Shown here: piece after piece, positions 8,809-16,167 of the stretch | Layout of the letters: every line of letters starts with the position of its first letter | Numbering within the stretch: the first letter of the stretch is position 1 | DNA from: Rhodanobacter sp. C06 | GTDB lineage: Bacteria > Pseudomonadota > Gammaproteobacteria > Xanthomonadales > Rhodanobacteraceae | Length of the DNA stretch: 64,000 nucleotides | Reading direction: 5' to 3' | Assembly: GCF_002001105.1 (NCBI RefSeq) | Contig: NZ_MUNP01000070.1 | Coordinates: 62,001 to 126,000, forward strand | Made by a program: the position numbers and the translations under genes | Notes under the pieces: generated by a model | Told to the model about the DNA's origin: nothing | Database searches by the model: none | What the model saw: the letters and a program-made list of their open reading frames with translations, nothing else

Positions 8809-9774
8809 TCACAACTCCGGCAACGCCCGCTTCCTGCACTCCTCATGCTTGCGCAAGGTGGTCGCGGGCAGGCGCTCGGCGAGGAAGTCCACCAGCGCGC
8901 GCACGCCCGGCAACATGCCGCGGCGGCTGGGGTAGATGAAGTGCATGGTGCCTTCCGGCGCGCTCCACTCCGGCAGCAGCACCTCCAGCTCGCCGCGGGC
9001 CACCGCCGGCGCACAGACGAACTCCGGCAGCAGGGTCACGCCGATGCCGCGGCGCGCCGCTTCCAGCAATACCGCGAAGTCGCCGCAGATCAGCCGCGCC
9101 TGCACTTCCACGCTGACGCGCTCACCCGCCGCGTCGATCAGCTCCCAGGTCTGCGGGCCTTCGTGTTCCTGCATCGACAGCGCCGGCAGCTTGGCCAGCT
9201 CGTCGGGATGGCCCGGTCGCCCCAGCGCGTCCAGCAATGCGGGGCTGGCCACCGGCAGCACGCGCGACTGGCCGAAGCTGCGCACCACCATGTTGGTGTC
9301 GGTGTCGAGCTTGCTGCGCACGCGGATCGCCACGTCGTAGCCCTCGCCGAGCAGGTCCACGCGGCGGTCGCTGGAAAGCACGCGCACTTGCAAGCGCGGG
9401 TATTGCGCCATGAAGTCCGGCAGCACGTGGGCCAGGATGGTCTGGGTGAGCGACACCGGGCAGCTCAGGCGCACCACGCCGCGCGGCTCGGCACGCAGCT
9501 CGTCCACCGCCTCCTGGGCGGCACGCGCCTCCTCCAGCACCGCGCGGCAATGCGCGTAGAAGCGCTCGCCCACCTCGGTGACCACGAAGCGACGGGTGGT
9601 CCGTTGCAGCAGGCGCACGCCGAGCCGGTCCTCCAGCTGCGCCACCCGTTTGCTGAGCCGCGACTTGGGCACGCCCAGCGCCCGCCCCGCCGCGGAGAAG
9701 CCGCCGTGCTCCACCACGGCCGCGAAGAAATAAAGGTCATTGAGATCCTGCAAGGCGCCGCTCAATAGCGTCAT
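8809..9774 (-). CDS. LysR-family transcriptional regulator
   Basis: A 321-residue LysR regulator. The N-terminal helix-turn-helix occupies about residues 10-70 (LYFFAAVVEHGGFSAAGRAL, PKSRLSKRVAQLEDRLGVRL). The effector-binding domain follows from about residue 95, with LSCPVSLTQTILAHVLPDF and DVAIRVRS typical of the CrgA/AaeR-like group that often controls quinone- or aromatic-responsive genes. The gene lies just upstream of, and in the same direction as, the aminotransferase operon with a 41-base gap, so it might be cotranscribed, but no direct link to that operon is shown. Ligand unknown. Confidence 0.92.
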   Translation of the reverse strand: MTLLSGALQDLNDLYFFAAVVEHGGFSAAGRALGVPKSRLSKRVAQLEDRLGVRLLQRTTRRFVVTEVGERFYAHCRAVLEEARAAQEAVDELRAEPRGVVRLSCPVSLTQTILAHVLPDFMAQYPRLQVRVLSSDRRVDLLGEGYDVAIRVRSKLDTDTNMVVRSFGQSRVLPVASPALLDALGRPGHPDELAKLPALSMQEHEGPQTWELIDAAGERVSVEVQARLICGDFAVLLEAARRGIGVTLLPEFVCAPAVARGELEVLLPEWSAPEGTMHFIYPSRRGMLPGVRALVDFLAERLPATTLRKHEECRKRALPEL

Positions 9775-9930
9775 GAGTGTTTCCTCTTTCGAACGACGAC
9801 GCGGATCGGGGCGTCGGGCCTGGGCATTGTTCCGAATATATCGCGATCAGGCCTCCAGACAGATGATTCCGCCTCGGTTCGACGAAGCCACCCCTGCCAT
9901 CAGTCATGTTGCCAAACCGGCAGGTTCCGC

Positions 9931-9970
9931 TTGACGAGTCAAGTTTCAGTGTTATAGTTCACTACAACAC
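9931..9970 (+). promoter_or_regulatory. Sigma-70 promoter with palindromic operator of the YtrA-type operon
   Basis: TTGACG (9931-9936) and TATAGT (9953-9958) with a 16-base spacer form a good sigma-70 promoter. A near-perfect inverted repeat overlaps the -10 box: GTGTTATAGT (9949-9958), spacer TC, ACTACAACAC (9961-9970), one mismatch in ten. Outermost GTG and CAC are 16 bases apart. The repressor encoded two genes downstream belongs to a subfamily that binds such palindromes and represses its own operon, so this is its likely operator. Confidence 0.75.
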
Positions 9971-10001
9971 CGGTCCACGAGCTCACTAGAGGAGAGCCGA
10001 C

Positions 10002-10385
10002 ATGAACGCGAAGCACGAGTCCAGCATGAACCGCCCTGCCGTCGTTGCCGACGACGTCTTCGTCTCCACCCTGATCCCGGCCCGGCGCTGGATCGCCACC
10101 GCCGCCGCCGTGGTGATGACCAGCCTGACCCTGGCGCTGGTGAACCTGCCGATCCGCACGCCCGAGGTCGCCTGGATCAACGGCATCCACGTGACCAACC
10201 TGGCGCCGGTCGAGGTGATTCCCACGGCCGCCGAACTGAAGGCCGCGACGCTGCTGGAACACGCCGCAGTGGGCATCGCCACCTTGCCCGACGGCGGCAG
10301 TGCCGCGCGGCTCGGGGCGCAACTGGCCATGCCCTACTATTCGTTTGGCTCTTCGACGGCCGGCATCGCCAGCAGCAAGGAATAA
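10002..10385 (+). CDS. Small single-pass membrane protein, first gene of the YtrA/ABC operon
   Basis: A 127-residue protein with one hydrophobic segment (WIATAAAVVMTSLTLALVNL) at about residues 30-49, preceded by Arg-Arg, so a probable N-in signal anchor or uncleaved signal with a ~75-residue periplasmic tail. No known domain is recognised. The ATG at 10002 has a strong AGAGGAGA RBS (9988-9995) and lies about 40 bases downstream of the promoter. The next gene begins 3 bases after its stop, with its RBS inside this coding region. Being the leader of a regulated ABC operon, it may act in sensing or as an accessory to the transporter (inference). Confidence 0.7.
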   Translation: MNAKHESSMNRPAVVADDVFVSTLIPARRWIATAAAVVMTSLTLALVNLPIRTPEVAWINGIHVTNLAPVEVIPTAAELKAATLLEHAAVGIATLPDGGSAARLGAQLAMPYYSFGSSTAGIASSKE

Positions 10386-10388
10386 TCC

Positions 10389-10763
10389 ATGACCATCACC
10401 TGGAACGACAGCATCCCGATCTATCGCCAGCTGCACCAACGCGTGGTGGCGATGATCCTGGATGGCGCCTTGAACGAGGGCGACCCGCTGCCGTCGGTGC
10501 GCCAGGTGGCCGCGGATTTCCAGATCAATCCGCTGACCGTGTCGAAGGCGTACCAGGAGCTGGTCGACGAACGCTTGGTTGAGAAAAGGAGGGGCTTGGG
10601 CATGTTTGTCATCGAAGGAGCACGTGAGGAACTCTTGAAATCCGAGCGTGAGCGTTTCCTGCGCGAGGAATGGCCCGCGCTGTACGCCCGCCTGCAACGG
10701 CTGGGCCTGGACCTGAAGACGCTGCTGCGCGAGGCGCCGTCCGAGCCGGAGAAGCACGCATGA
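10389..10763 (+). CDS. GntR-family repressor, YtrA subfamily
   Basis: A 124-residue protein made of a GntR winged helix (PIYRQLHQRVVAMILDGALN, LPSVRQVAADFQINPLTVSK, YQELVDERLVEKRRGLGMFV) and only a short ~50-residue helical C-terminus. That is diagnostic of YtrA-type regulators, which lack a large effector domain and usually sit in operons with ABC transporters they repress. Start ATG 10389 with AAGGA RBS. Its stop overlaps the ATPase start (ATGA). The palindrome over the operon promoter is the expected autoregulatory site. The inducing signal is unknown; in relatives cell-envelope stress or antimicrobial peptides are implicated. Confidence 0.93.
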   Translation: MTITWNDSIPIYRQLHQRVVAMILDGALNEGDPLPSVRQVAADFQINPLTVSKAYQELVDERLVEKRRGLGMFVIEGAREELLKSERERFLREEWPALYARLQRLGLDLKTLLREAPSEPEKHA

Positions 10764-11629
10764 GTACCAACGCCAACACCGTCGTCTCGGCGCGCGGCCT
10801 CAGCAAGCGCTACAAGAACGCCGCCGCGCTGGATAACGTGAGCTTTGAGATCCAGCCTGGCCGCATCGTGGGCCTGATCGGCCCGAACGGCGCCGGCAAG
10901 ACCACCGCGCTGAAGGCCATCCTCGGCCTCACCGATTTCCAGGGCGAGCTCTCCGTGCTGGGCCTGGACCCGCGCAAGCAACGCGGCAAGCTGATGGAGC
11001 AGGTCTGCTTCATCGCCGACGTGGCGGTGCTGCCACGCTGGATCCGGGTGCGCGAGGCGGTGGACTTCGTCGCCAACGTGCACCCGCGCTTCGACCGCAA
11101 GAAGTGCGAGGCCTTCCTCGCTCGCACCAAGCTGCAGCCCGAACAGCGCGTCAAGCAGATGTCGAAGGGCATGATCGTGCAGCTGCACCTGGCCCTGGTG
11201 ATGGCGATCGACGCCCGCCTGCTGGTGCTGGACGAGCCCACCCTGGGCCTGGACATCCTCTACCGCAAGCAGTTCTACCAGAGCCTGCTGGAAGATTACT
11301 TCGACGAGAACAAGACCATCATCGTCACCACCCACCAGGTGGAGGAAGTCGAGCACATCCTCACCGACCTGATGTTCATCCGCGACGGCAGGATCGTGCT
11401 GGACGCCGACATGGATGCGGTGGGCGAGCGTTTCGCCGAGCTGATGGTGGGCGCCGACCGCACCGCCGAGGCCCGTGCACTGAAACCCATCGACGAGCGC
11501 CAGGTGTTCGGCAAGAGCATCTTCCTGTTCGACGGCGTGGCGCGCGCGCAACTGGAAGCGCTGGGCGAAATACGCCGCCCGTCCGTCAGCGACCTGTTCG
11601 TCGCCACCATGAAAGGGACCTACGCATGA
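10760..11629 (+). CDS. ABC transporter ATP-binding protein
   Basis: A 289-residue ABC ATPase. Walker A is GPNGAGKTT at residues 41-49 and Walker B LLVLDEPTLGLD. The signature motif is the degenerate MSKGM form rather than LSGGQ, as in YtrB-like exporters. A ~60-residue C-terminal extension follows the nucleotide-binding core. The ATG at 10760 overlaps the repressor stop (ATGA) and its stop overlaps the permease start (ATGA), so the three genes are tightly coupled. It should energise the downstream permease; the substrate is unknown. Confidence 0.95.
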   Translation: MSTNANTVVSARGLSKRYKNAAALDNVSFEIQPGRIVGLIGPNGAGKTTALKAILGLTDFQGELSVLGLDPRKQRGKLMEQVCFIADVAVLPRWIRVREAVDFVANVHPRFDRKKCEAFLARTKLQPEQRVKQMSKGMIVQLHLALVMAIDARLLVLDEPTLGLDILYRKQFYQSLLEDYFDENKTIIVTTHQVEEVEHILTDLMFIRDGRIVLDADMDAVGERFAELMVGADRTAEARALKPIDERQVFGKSIFLFDGVARAQLEALGEIRRPSVSDLFVATMKGTYA

Positions 11630-12603
11630 AAACCCCGGCTCTGAACGAAATGTACTGGCTGGTGAAGCGCGAGTTCTGGGAACACCGCGGCGGCTTCCTG
11701 TGGACGCCGGTGATCGTGGGCGGTGTGTTCCTGCTGCTCAACTTGATGGGCATCATCGCCGGTGAGGTGCTTGGCGGCCATTTCAATGGCCACGCCAATT
11801 TCATCGGCAATAACATGCATCTGTTCGACCGGGCGCTAACCGGCGCCGATGCCAACAAGATCGGCGCCGGCCTGGACATCATGATGTTCTCCACCAGCGC
11901 CTTGGTCAGCATCGTGCTTGGCTTCGTGGTGTTCTTCTACTTCCTGGGCGCGCTTTACGACGATCGTCGCGATCGCAGTCTGCTGTTCTGGAAATCGCTG
12001 CCCCTGTCGGACTCGGCCACCGTGCTTTCCAAGGTCGTGGCCGGCACGATACTGGCGCCGGTGATCGCGGTGATTTGCGGAGTGTTGACCGGCATCGGCA
12101 TGTTGCTGCTGTTCGCCGTCACGCTGTCCTTCCACGGCATCGGCGTATGGCAATTGCTGACCTATGCCCACCCCTTCCGCGTCACCGCCAACCTGATCGG
12201 CGCCATCCCGCTGTACACGCTGTGGGCACTCCCGGCCACCGGCTGGCTGCTGCTCTGCTCCGCCTGGGCGCGCAGCAAACCCTTCCTGTGGGCTGTCGCG
12301 CTGCCGGTGGCGGTAGGCTTGGTGTTGTGGTGGTTCAACCTGCTCGGCGGCCGCATCATGGGCGGTAACTGGTACTGGCACGACGTGTGCGGCCGCATCC
12401 TGCTCAGCGTGTTCCCGGGTGGCTGGATCGGCCCGCAGCATTACGCCGACCTGGGCGGCACCGTGGATCACACGATGGACTTCCTGAGCCTCGCCAACGC
12501 CTACAGCGTGATGGGCACGCCCAGCTTCTGGATCGGCGCGGTCGCCGGCTTGGCCCTGCTCGCCGGCGCGATCTGGCTGCGCCGCTGGCGCGACGACAAC
12601 TGA
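11626..12603 (+). CDS. ABC-2-type transporter permease
   Basis: A 325-residue integral membrane protein with about six hydrophobic segments, for example FLWTPVIVGGVFLLLNLMGI, SIVLGFVVFFYFLGALY, LAPVIAVICGVLTGIGMLLL and FWIGAVAGLALLAGAIWL. The arrangement, with a large extracytoplasmic loop after the first segment, is typical of ABC-2 exporters paired with YtrB-like ATPases. The ATG at 11626 overlaps the ATPase stop. The cargo is unknown; three lipoproteins and a PDZ protein follow in the same direction, hinting at an envelope function. Confidence 0.9.
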   Translation: MKTPALNEMYWLVKREFWEHRGGFLWTPVIVGGVFLLLNLMGIIAGEVLGGHFNGHANFIGNNMHLFDRALTGADANKIGAGLDIMMFSTSALVSIVLGFVVFFYFLGALYDDRRDRSLLFWKSLPLSDSATVLSKVVAGTILAPVIAVICGVLTGIGMLLLFAVTLSFHGIGVWQLLTYAHPFRVTANLIGAIPLYTLWALPATGWLLLCSAWARSKPFLWAVALPVAVGLVLWWFNLLGGRIMGGNWYWHDVCGRILLSVFPGGWIGPQHYADLGGTVDHTMDFLSLANAYSVMGTPSFWIGAVAGLALLAGAIWLRRWRDDN

Positions 12604-12635
12604 TATCCAGTCGCACTCAAACGGGGAGAACAACA

Positions 12636-13346
12636 ATGAAAGGCAACGCGTTCACCGGCAGCATCCTTGCGCTGGCCCTGCTGCTGCCGCTCACGGCCTG
12701 CAGCCAGTCCAGCCAGAGCGACACGGGCACCAGCGCCAACGGCGACGTGGCCAAGGCGATGCAGGAGGCCCGGCAGCAGACCTCGCCATCGGTCATTGCC
12801 GCGGAAGTGCAGAAAGGCATCGACAAGGCCAAGCAGGAGCTGGTCACCCAGGACCTCGACGTCACCAATGTTCGCATCGGCAAGGGCGAGCACGACAGCC
12901 ACGACGACCGTCCCAAGGCCGCGATCACCCCGCGGGGCGACCTGCTGATCGCGGGCAAGAAGGTTGATGCCACAGCGGAACAGCATGCGCTGCTGCTGGA
13001 TTACCGCCAGCATGTCATCGGCATCGCCGAGGCCGGCATGGATATCGGAGCGAGCGGCGCCGACCTGGGCGTCAGCGCTGCCCGCGAGGCGATCCTCGGC
13101 GCGCTCGCCGGCAAGAGCGACAAGGAGATCGAGGCCAGCATCAAGCCGCAGACTGACAAGATCCAGGCCGCCGCCTTGCGCCTGTGCAAGAAGCTGCCCG
13201 ACCTGCTCGTCTCGCAGCAGAAACTGGCCACCGCCATGCCGGCGTTCCAGCCCTACGCCACGATGACCCAGAAGGACGTCGACGACTGCGGCAAGGACAT
13301 CGCCGACAGCAACGGGAAGAAGGGCTTCGTCATATTCTCCGACTGA
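12636..13346 (+). CDS. YggN-like (DUF2884-type) lipoprotein, paralogue 1 of 3
   Basis: A 236-residue exported lipoprotein. The signal is MKGNAFTGSILALALLLPLT with lipobox LTAC, so Cys22 is the predicted lipidated residue. The body contains GDLLIAGKKVDATAEQHALL, then a Gly/Ala-rich helical part (GIAEAGMDIGASGADLG) and FQPYATMTQKDVDDC near the end. The same plan recurs in the next two genes. E. coli YggN is of similar length and uncharacterised. The extra N-terminal ~60 residues (Gln/Asp/Lys-rich) distinguish this copy. It starts 32 bases after the permease with a GGGGAG RBS, so it is likely in the same operon. Confidence 0.85.
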   Translation: MKGNAFTGSILALALLLPLTACSQSSQSDTGTSANGDVAKAMQEARQQTSPSVIAAEVQKGIDKAKQELVTQDLDVTNVRIGKGEHDSHDDRPKAAITPRGDLLIAGKKVDATAEQHALLLDYRQHVIGIAEAGMDIGASGADLGVSAAREAILGALAGKSDKEIEASIKPQTDKIQAAALRLCKKLPDLLVSQQKLATAMPAFQPYATMTQKDVDDCGKDIADSNGKKGFVIFSD

Positions 13347-13379
13347 TCGGTGCCCACCACACGCCAACGGAACCAGCTG

Positions 13380-13943
13380 ATGAAACTGCACCACCTCGCC
13401 TGCGCTCTGCTGATTTTCGCCCTGCTCGCCGCCTGCGGCCGTGACAGCGGCACCACCATCGCCGGCGGCAACGGCAACATCCAGCTGCGCGACGGCGTGG
13501 CGGTGATCCACGTCACCGGTCAGCCCGAGGCGCGCGTCAGCGGCGACGGCGACCTCAGCATAGCCGGCAAGCCGGTGACGCTCAGCTCCGACCAGCGCGA
13601 CCTGCTCAAGCAGTACTACGTGGGCGTCTACAAGATCCGCAGCGAGGGCATCGCCACCGGCAAGGCCGGCGCCGCGTTGGCTAGCCAGGCCGTGGGCAGC
13701 GTGATGTCGGGACTGGCGCACGGAGACACCGACCGGATCGGCAAGGACATCCAGGCCCAGGCTGGCAAGGTCACCGCCCAGGCCGCCGCGATCTGCGACG
13801 GCCTGGAGCAACTGCGCGCCGCGCAGGACGCCGTCGCCGCCCAGGTCGCGGCGTTCCGCCCCTACGCCACGCTGGACAAGGACAAGGTGGCGAAGTGCAA
13901 GCAAGGGATGGACGAGGCGAACCGTTCGCTGGCGGGGCACTGA
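13380..13943 (+). CDS. YggN-like (DUF2884-type) lipoprotein, paralogue 2 of 3
   Basis: A 187-residue lipoprotein: signal MKLHHLACALLIFALLAACG, lipobox LAAC with Cys19. Domain pattern as in its neighbours: a beta-rich start (NIQLRDGVAVIHV), GDLSIAGKPVTLSSDQRDLL, a helical middle (GIATGKAGAALASQAVGS) and the closing FRPYATLDKDKVAKC. An ATG at 13350 is also in frame, but the start at 13380 gives a proper lipoprotein signal. It lies 33 bases after paralogue 1 and 23 bases before paralogue 3. Periplasm-facing lipid anchoring is predicted; whether inner or outer membrane is unknown. Confidence 0.85.
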   Translation: MKLHHLACALLIFALLAACGRDSGTTIAGGNGNIQLRDGVAVIHVTGQPEARVSGDGDLSIAGKPVTLSSDQRDLLKQYYVGVYKIRSEGIATGKAGAALASQAVGSVMSGLAHGDTDRIGKDIQAQAGKVTAQAAAICDGLEQLRAAQDAVAAQVAAFRPYATLDKDKVAKCKQGMDEANRSLAGH

Positions 13944-13966
13944 ACTCGAAGGAAGGAACCACAACC

Positions 13967-14506
13967 ATGTACGGCAAGCTGCTCAAACCTCTCGCCGCCG
14001 CTGCACTCGTCTGCGCCGTGACCGCCTGCGACGTGCCCGACACCATCATGGAAAACGGCGCCATCACGCTGAAGGGCGATGCCGTCACCCTGCATCTCAT
14101 CAGCGCGCCCACGGCGGTGATCCATGCCGATGGCAACTTCGTCGTCAACGGCAAGAGCATCGCCATCACGCCGGCCGAGCGCGCCTTGTTGGTCCGGTAT
14201 TACCAGAGCGTGCATGCGGTGTACGAAACCGGCGTCGCCATGGGCAAGGCTGGTCTCGATATGGCCGCCAAGGCGGTCACGGCCACGGCTTCATCCTCGA
14301 CTGACAAAGCGACCACGGATGTTTCCGGGCGCGTAGCCAGCCTCAGCCAGGACATCTGCAAGGACGCCGCCGCGATCAAGGCAGTCCAGGACCAGCTCGC
14401 CGCGCAACTGGACGCCTTCAGGCCTTACGCATCCATCGTCGGCGCATCCGATCTTGATGACTGTCGGAGCGACGCCAAGGCGAACCCATCGCCGACGACG
14501 CCTTGA
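13967..14506 (+). CDS. YggN-like (DUF2884-type) lipoprotein, paralogue 3 of 3
   Basis: A 179-residue lipoprotein: signal MYGKLLKPLAAAALVCAVTA followed by Cys21. It shows the shared plan: GAITLKGDAVTLHL, GNFVVNGKSIAITPAERALL, GVAMGKAGLDMAAKAV and FRPYASIVGASDLDDC. The start at 13967 has AAGGAAGGAACC upstream. Order and spacing with paralogues 1 and 2 suggest tandem duplication followed by divergence, as the three proteins share motifs rather than long identical stretches. Function unknown. Confidence 0.85.
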   Translation: MYGKLLKPLAAAALVCAVTACDVPDTIMENGAITLKGDAVTLHLISAPTAVIHADGNFVVNGKSIAITPAERALLVRYYQSVHAVYETGVAMGKAGLDMAAKAVTATASSSTDKATTDVSGRVASLSQDICKDAAAIKAVQDQLAAQLDAFRPYASIVGASDLDDCRSDAKANPSPTTP

Positions 14507-14537
14507 TTCATTTCCTTGCCACCTCGGAGATAGCCCC

Positions 14538-14924
14538 ATGCGACGCCTGATCCTGCTCGGCGCCCTCGCCGCTGCTACCGCCTTCGCGCTGCCTGCGTAC
14601 GCGGGCCTCTATGTGTACATACACGGCACGCGCGACATGCTGACCTGGCATTCTCCCGATGGCCGCGCGCTCGACCTCACCTCTCCCGACGGCAAGGGCA
14701 TCCGTGTCGCCCGCATCGAGCCCGCCGACCGCGACGGCATGAAACCGGGTGACGTGATCGCCGCCGTCGATGGCCAACCCGTGGCGCACGTGGTCGACCT
14801 GATGACCTATGCGAACGCGCACCCGCAAGCCGCCTGCAAGCTGAGCGTGCGCCGCGGCCAAGACGGTCTGCAGCTCGCCCTGCCCGCCGGCGAACTGGCC
14901 GCGCTCGTGCATCCACAACCCTGA
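14538..14924 (+). CDS. Exported PDZ-domain protein
   Basis: A 128-residue protein with a signal peptide (MRRLILLGALAAATAFALPA, cleavage after AYA) and a single PDZ domain at about residues 50-115: IRVARIEPADRDGMKPGDVI, VDGQPVAHVVDLMTYANAH. There is no protease domain, so it is a stand-alone periplasmic PDZ module, probably a binding or scaffold protein. It begins 31 bases after the third lipoprotein and is the last gene of the likely operon. Confidence 0.8.
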   Translation: MRRLILLGALAAATAFALPAYAGLYVYIHGTRDMLTWHSPDGRALDLTSPDGKGIRVARIEPADRDGMKPGDVIAAVDGQPVAHVVDLMTYANAHPQAACKLSVRRGQDGLQLALPAGELAALVHPQP

Positions 14925-14961
14925 AACGAACAGGCTTGGTTGCCTGCAGCAAGGAGCATGC

Positions 14962-15672
14962 ATGAACCGTCATGATCGAAATGCACGGCTGGCCGGCTCG
15001 CTCTACCTGCTGGTGGTGCTGGTCGCGCCGTATCGCCTGCTCTACGTCCCGAACGTCCTGTTCGTGGATGGCAATGCCGCAGCCACGGCCGCGAACATCG
15101 CCGAGCATGAGACGCTGTTCCGTCTCGGCATCGCCGGCGACTTGTTCACCGGAACCATCAGTGTCCTGCTCGCATTGGCGCTTTACCGGCTCTTGAGCGG
15201 CGTGGACAGGAAACTCGCCACCGTGATGGTGGCGCTGGGTGTCTGGGATACGCCGTTCTATTTCTTCAACGCTCTGAACGACGCGGCCGCGTTGACCCTT
15301 GCGCATGGTGCAGGCTTCCTTGCCGCATTCAACGAGCCTCAACGCGATGCGTTGGCGATGCTGTTCCTGCACCTGCATGGCCAGTTCGTTGTGTTCGCGG
15401 AAACCTTCTGGGGATTGTGGCTGATACCGCTGGCGCTGCTGATGTATCGATCGGGCTTTCTGCCCCGACTGCTGGGCGTGTGGCTATTCTTCAATGGCCT
15501 CGCCTACATGGCGCAGAGCATCGCGGGCGTGCTGCTGCCATCCTTCGAGGACACTCTGTCCAACATCGCCTTTCCGCTCCAGTTCGGCGAAGTCGCGTTC
15601 ATGCTGTGGTTGCTGGTGATGGGCGCGCGTCGCGGTTTCCGGCGCACACCGACCTCACCGGCCAATGCGTGA
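14962..15672 (+). CDS. DUF4386-family integral membrane protein
   Basis: A 236-residue membrane protein with six to seven hydrophobic segments (SLYLLVVLVAPYRLLYV, LFTGTISVLLALALYRLL, FVVFAETFWGLWLIPLALLM, VAFMLWLLVMG). The opening LAGSLYLLVVLVAPYRLLYV and the pattern of helices match the DUF4386 family, of unknown function. Start ATG 14962 with a perfect AAGGAG 5 bases upstream. The following gene overlaps or nearly abuts its stop, and the two may be coexpressed. Confidence 0.8.
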   Translation: MNRHDRNARLAGSLYLLVVLVAPYRLLYVPNVLFVDGNAAATAANIAEHETLFRLGIAGDLFTGTISVLLALALYRLLSGVDRKLATVMVALGVWDTPFYFFNALNDAAALTLAHGAGFLAAFNEPQRDALAMLFLHLHGQFVVFAETFWGLWLIPLALLMYRSGFLPRLLGVWLFFNGLAYMAQSIAGVLLPSFEDTLSNIAFPLQFGEVAFMLWLLVMGARRGFRRTPTSPANA

Positions 15673-15727
15673 AAGCGCTGCCCGCGTACATGCCGTGCAT
15701 TCCTCATCCACTCGCAAGGAGACTCGA

Positions 15728-16141
15728 TTGAGCGCAACCGCCAAACCACCGCTCGAACACTTGCATGTCCCCGTGCAGCTGAAGCTGGCCGCGCTGTGGA
15801 CGTCCGTGATGTTCTGCTACATCTACAACGACTACTTCAGCATGTATGTCCCGGGCACGTTGAAGTCCATGCTCGACGGCCCAACCACGCAAGGCCTGCT
15901 GTTGGGCTATATGGCGATGACGGTCGGCGCATGCCTGATGCCGGTCCTTTCGCTGTTGCTGAAACCCGTATTGAGCCGCTGGTTCAACATCGTGCTTGGC
16001 GTTGCCTATACCGCCATCCTGATTTTCTTGATGCCCGGCACGTGGCTGTTCTACCAAGCAATGACCGCGATCGAAGTCGTGCTGCAATTGCTGGCCGTCT
16101 GGTACGCGTGGCGCTGGCCGCGCAGCAGCGCAGCCGCCTGA
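15728..16141 (+). CDS. Small membrane protein (DUF6326-like)
   Basis: A 137-residue protein with four hydrophobic segments: LAALWTSVMFCYIYNDYFS, GLLLGYMAMTVGACLMPVL, WFNIVLGVAYTAILIFLM and VVLQLLAVWYAW. The conserved FCYIYNDYF and MYVPGTLKSM segments resemble DUF6326 proteins. I prefer the TTG start at 15728 because AAGGAGA (15717-15722 region) is ideally placed before it. An in-frame ATG at 15665 would add 21 polar residues and overlap the previous gene's stop. Often found next to DUF4386-type genes; function unknown. Confidence 0.7.
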   Translation: MSATAKPPLEHLHVPVQLKLAALWTSVMFCYIYNDYFSMYVPGTLKSMLDGPTTQGLLLGYMAMTVGACLMPVLSLLLKPVLSRWFNIVLGVAYTAILIFLMPGTWLFYQAMTAIEVVLQLLAVWYAWRWPRSSAAA

Positions 16142-16167
16142 GCGCGGTACTGCGTAAACGGCTGACA

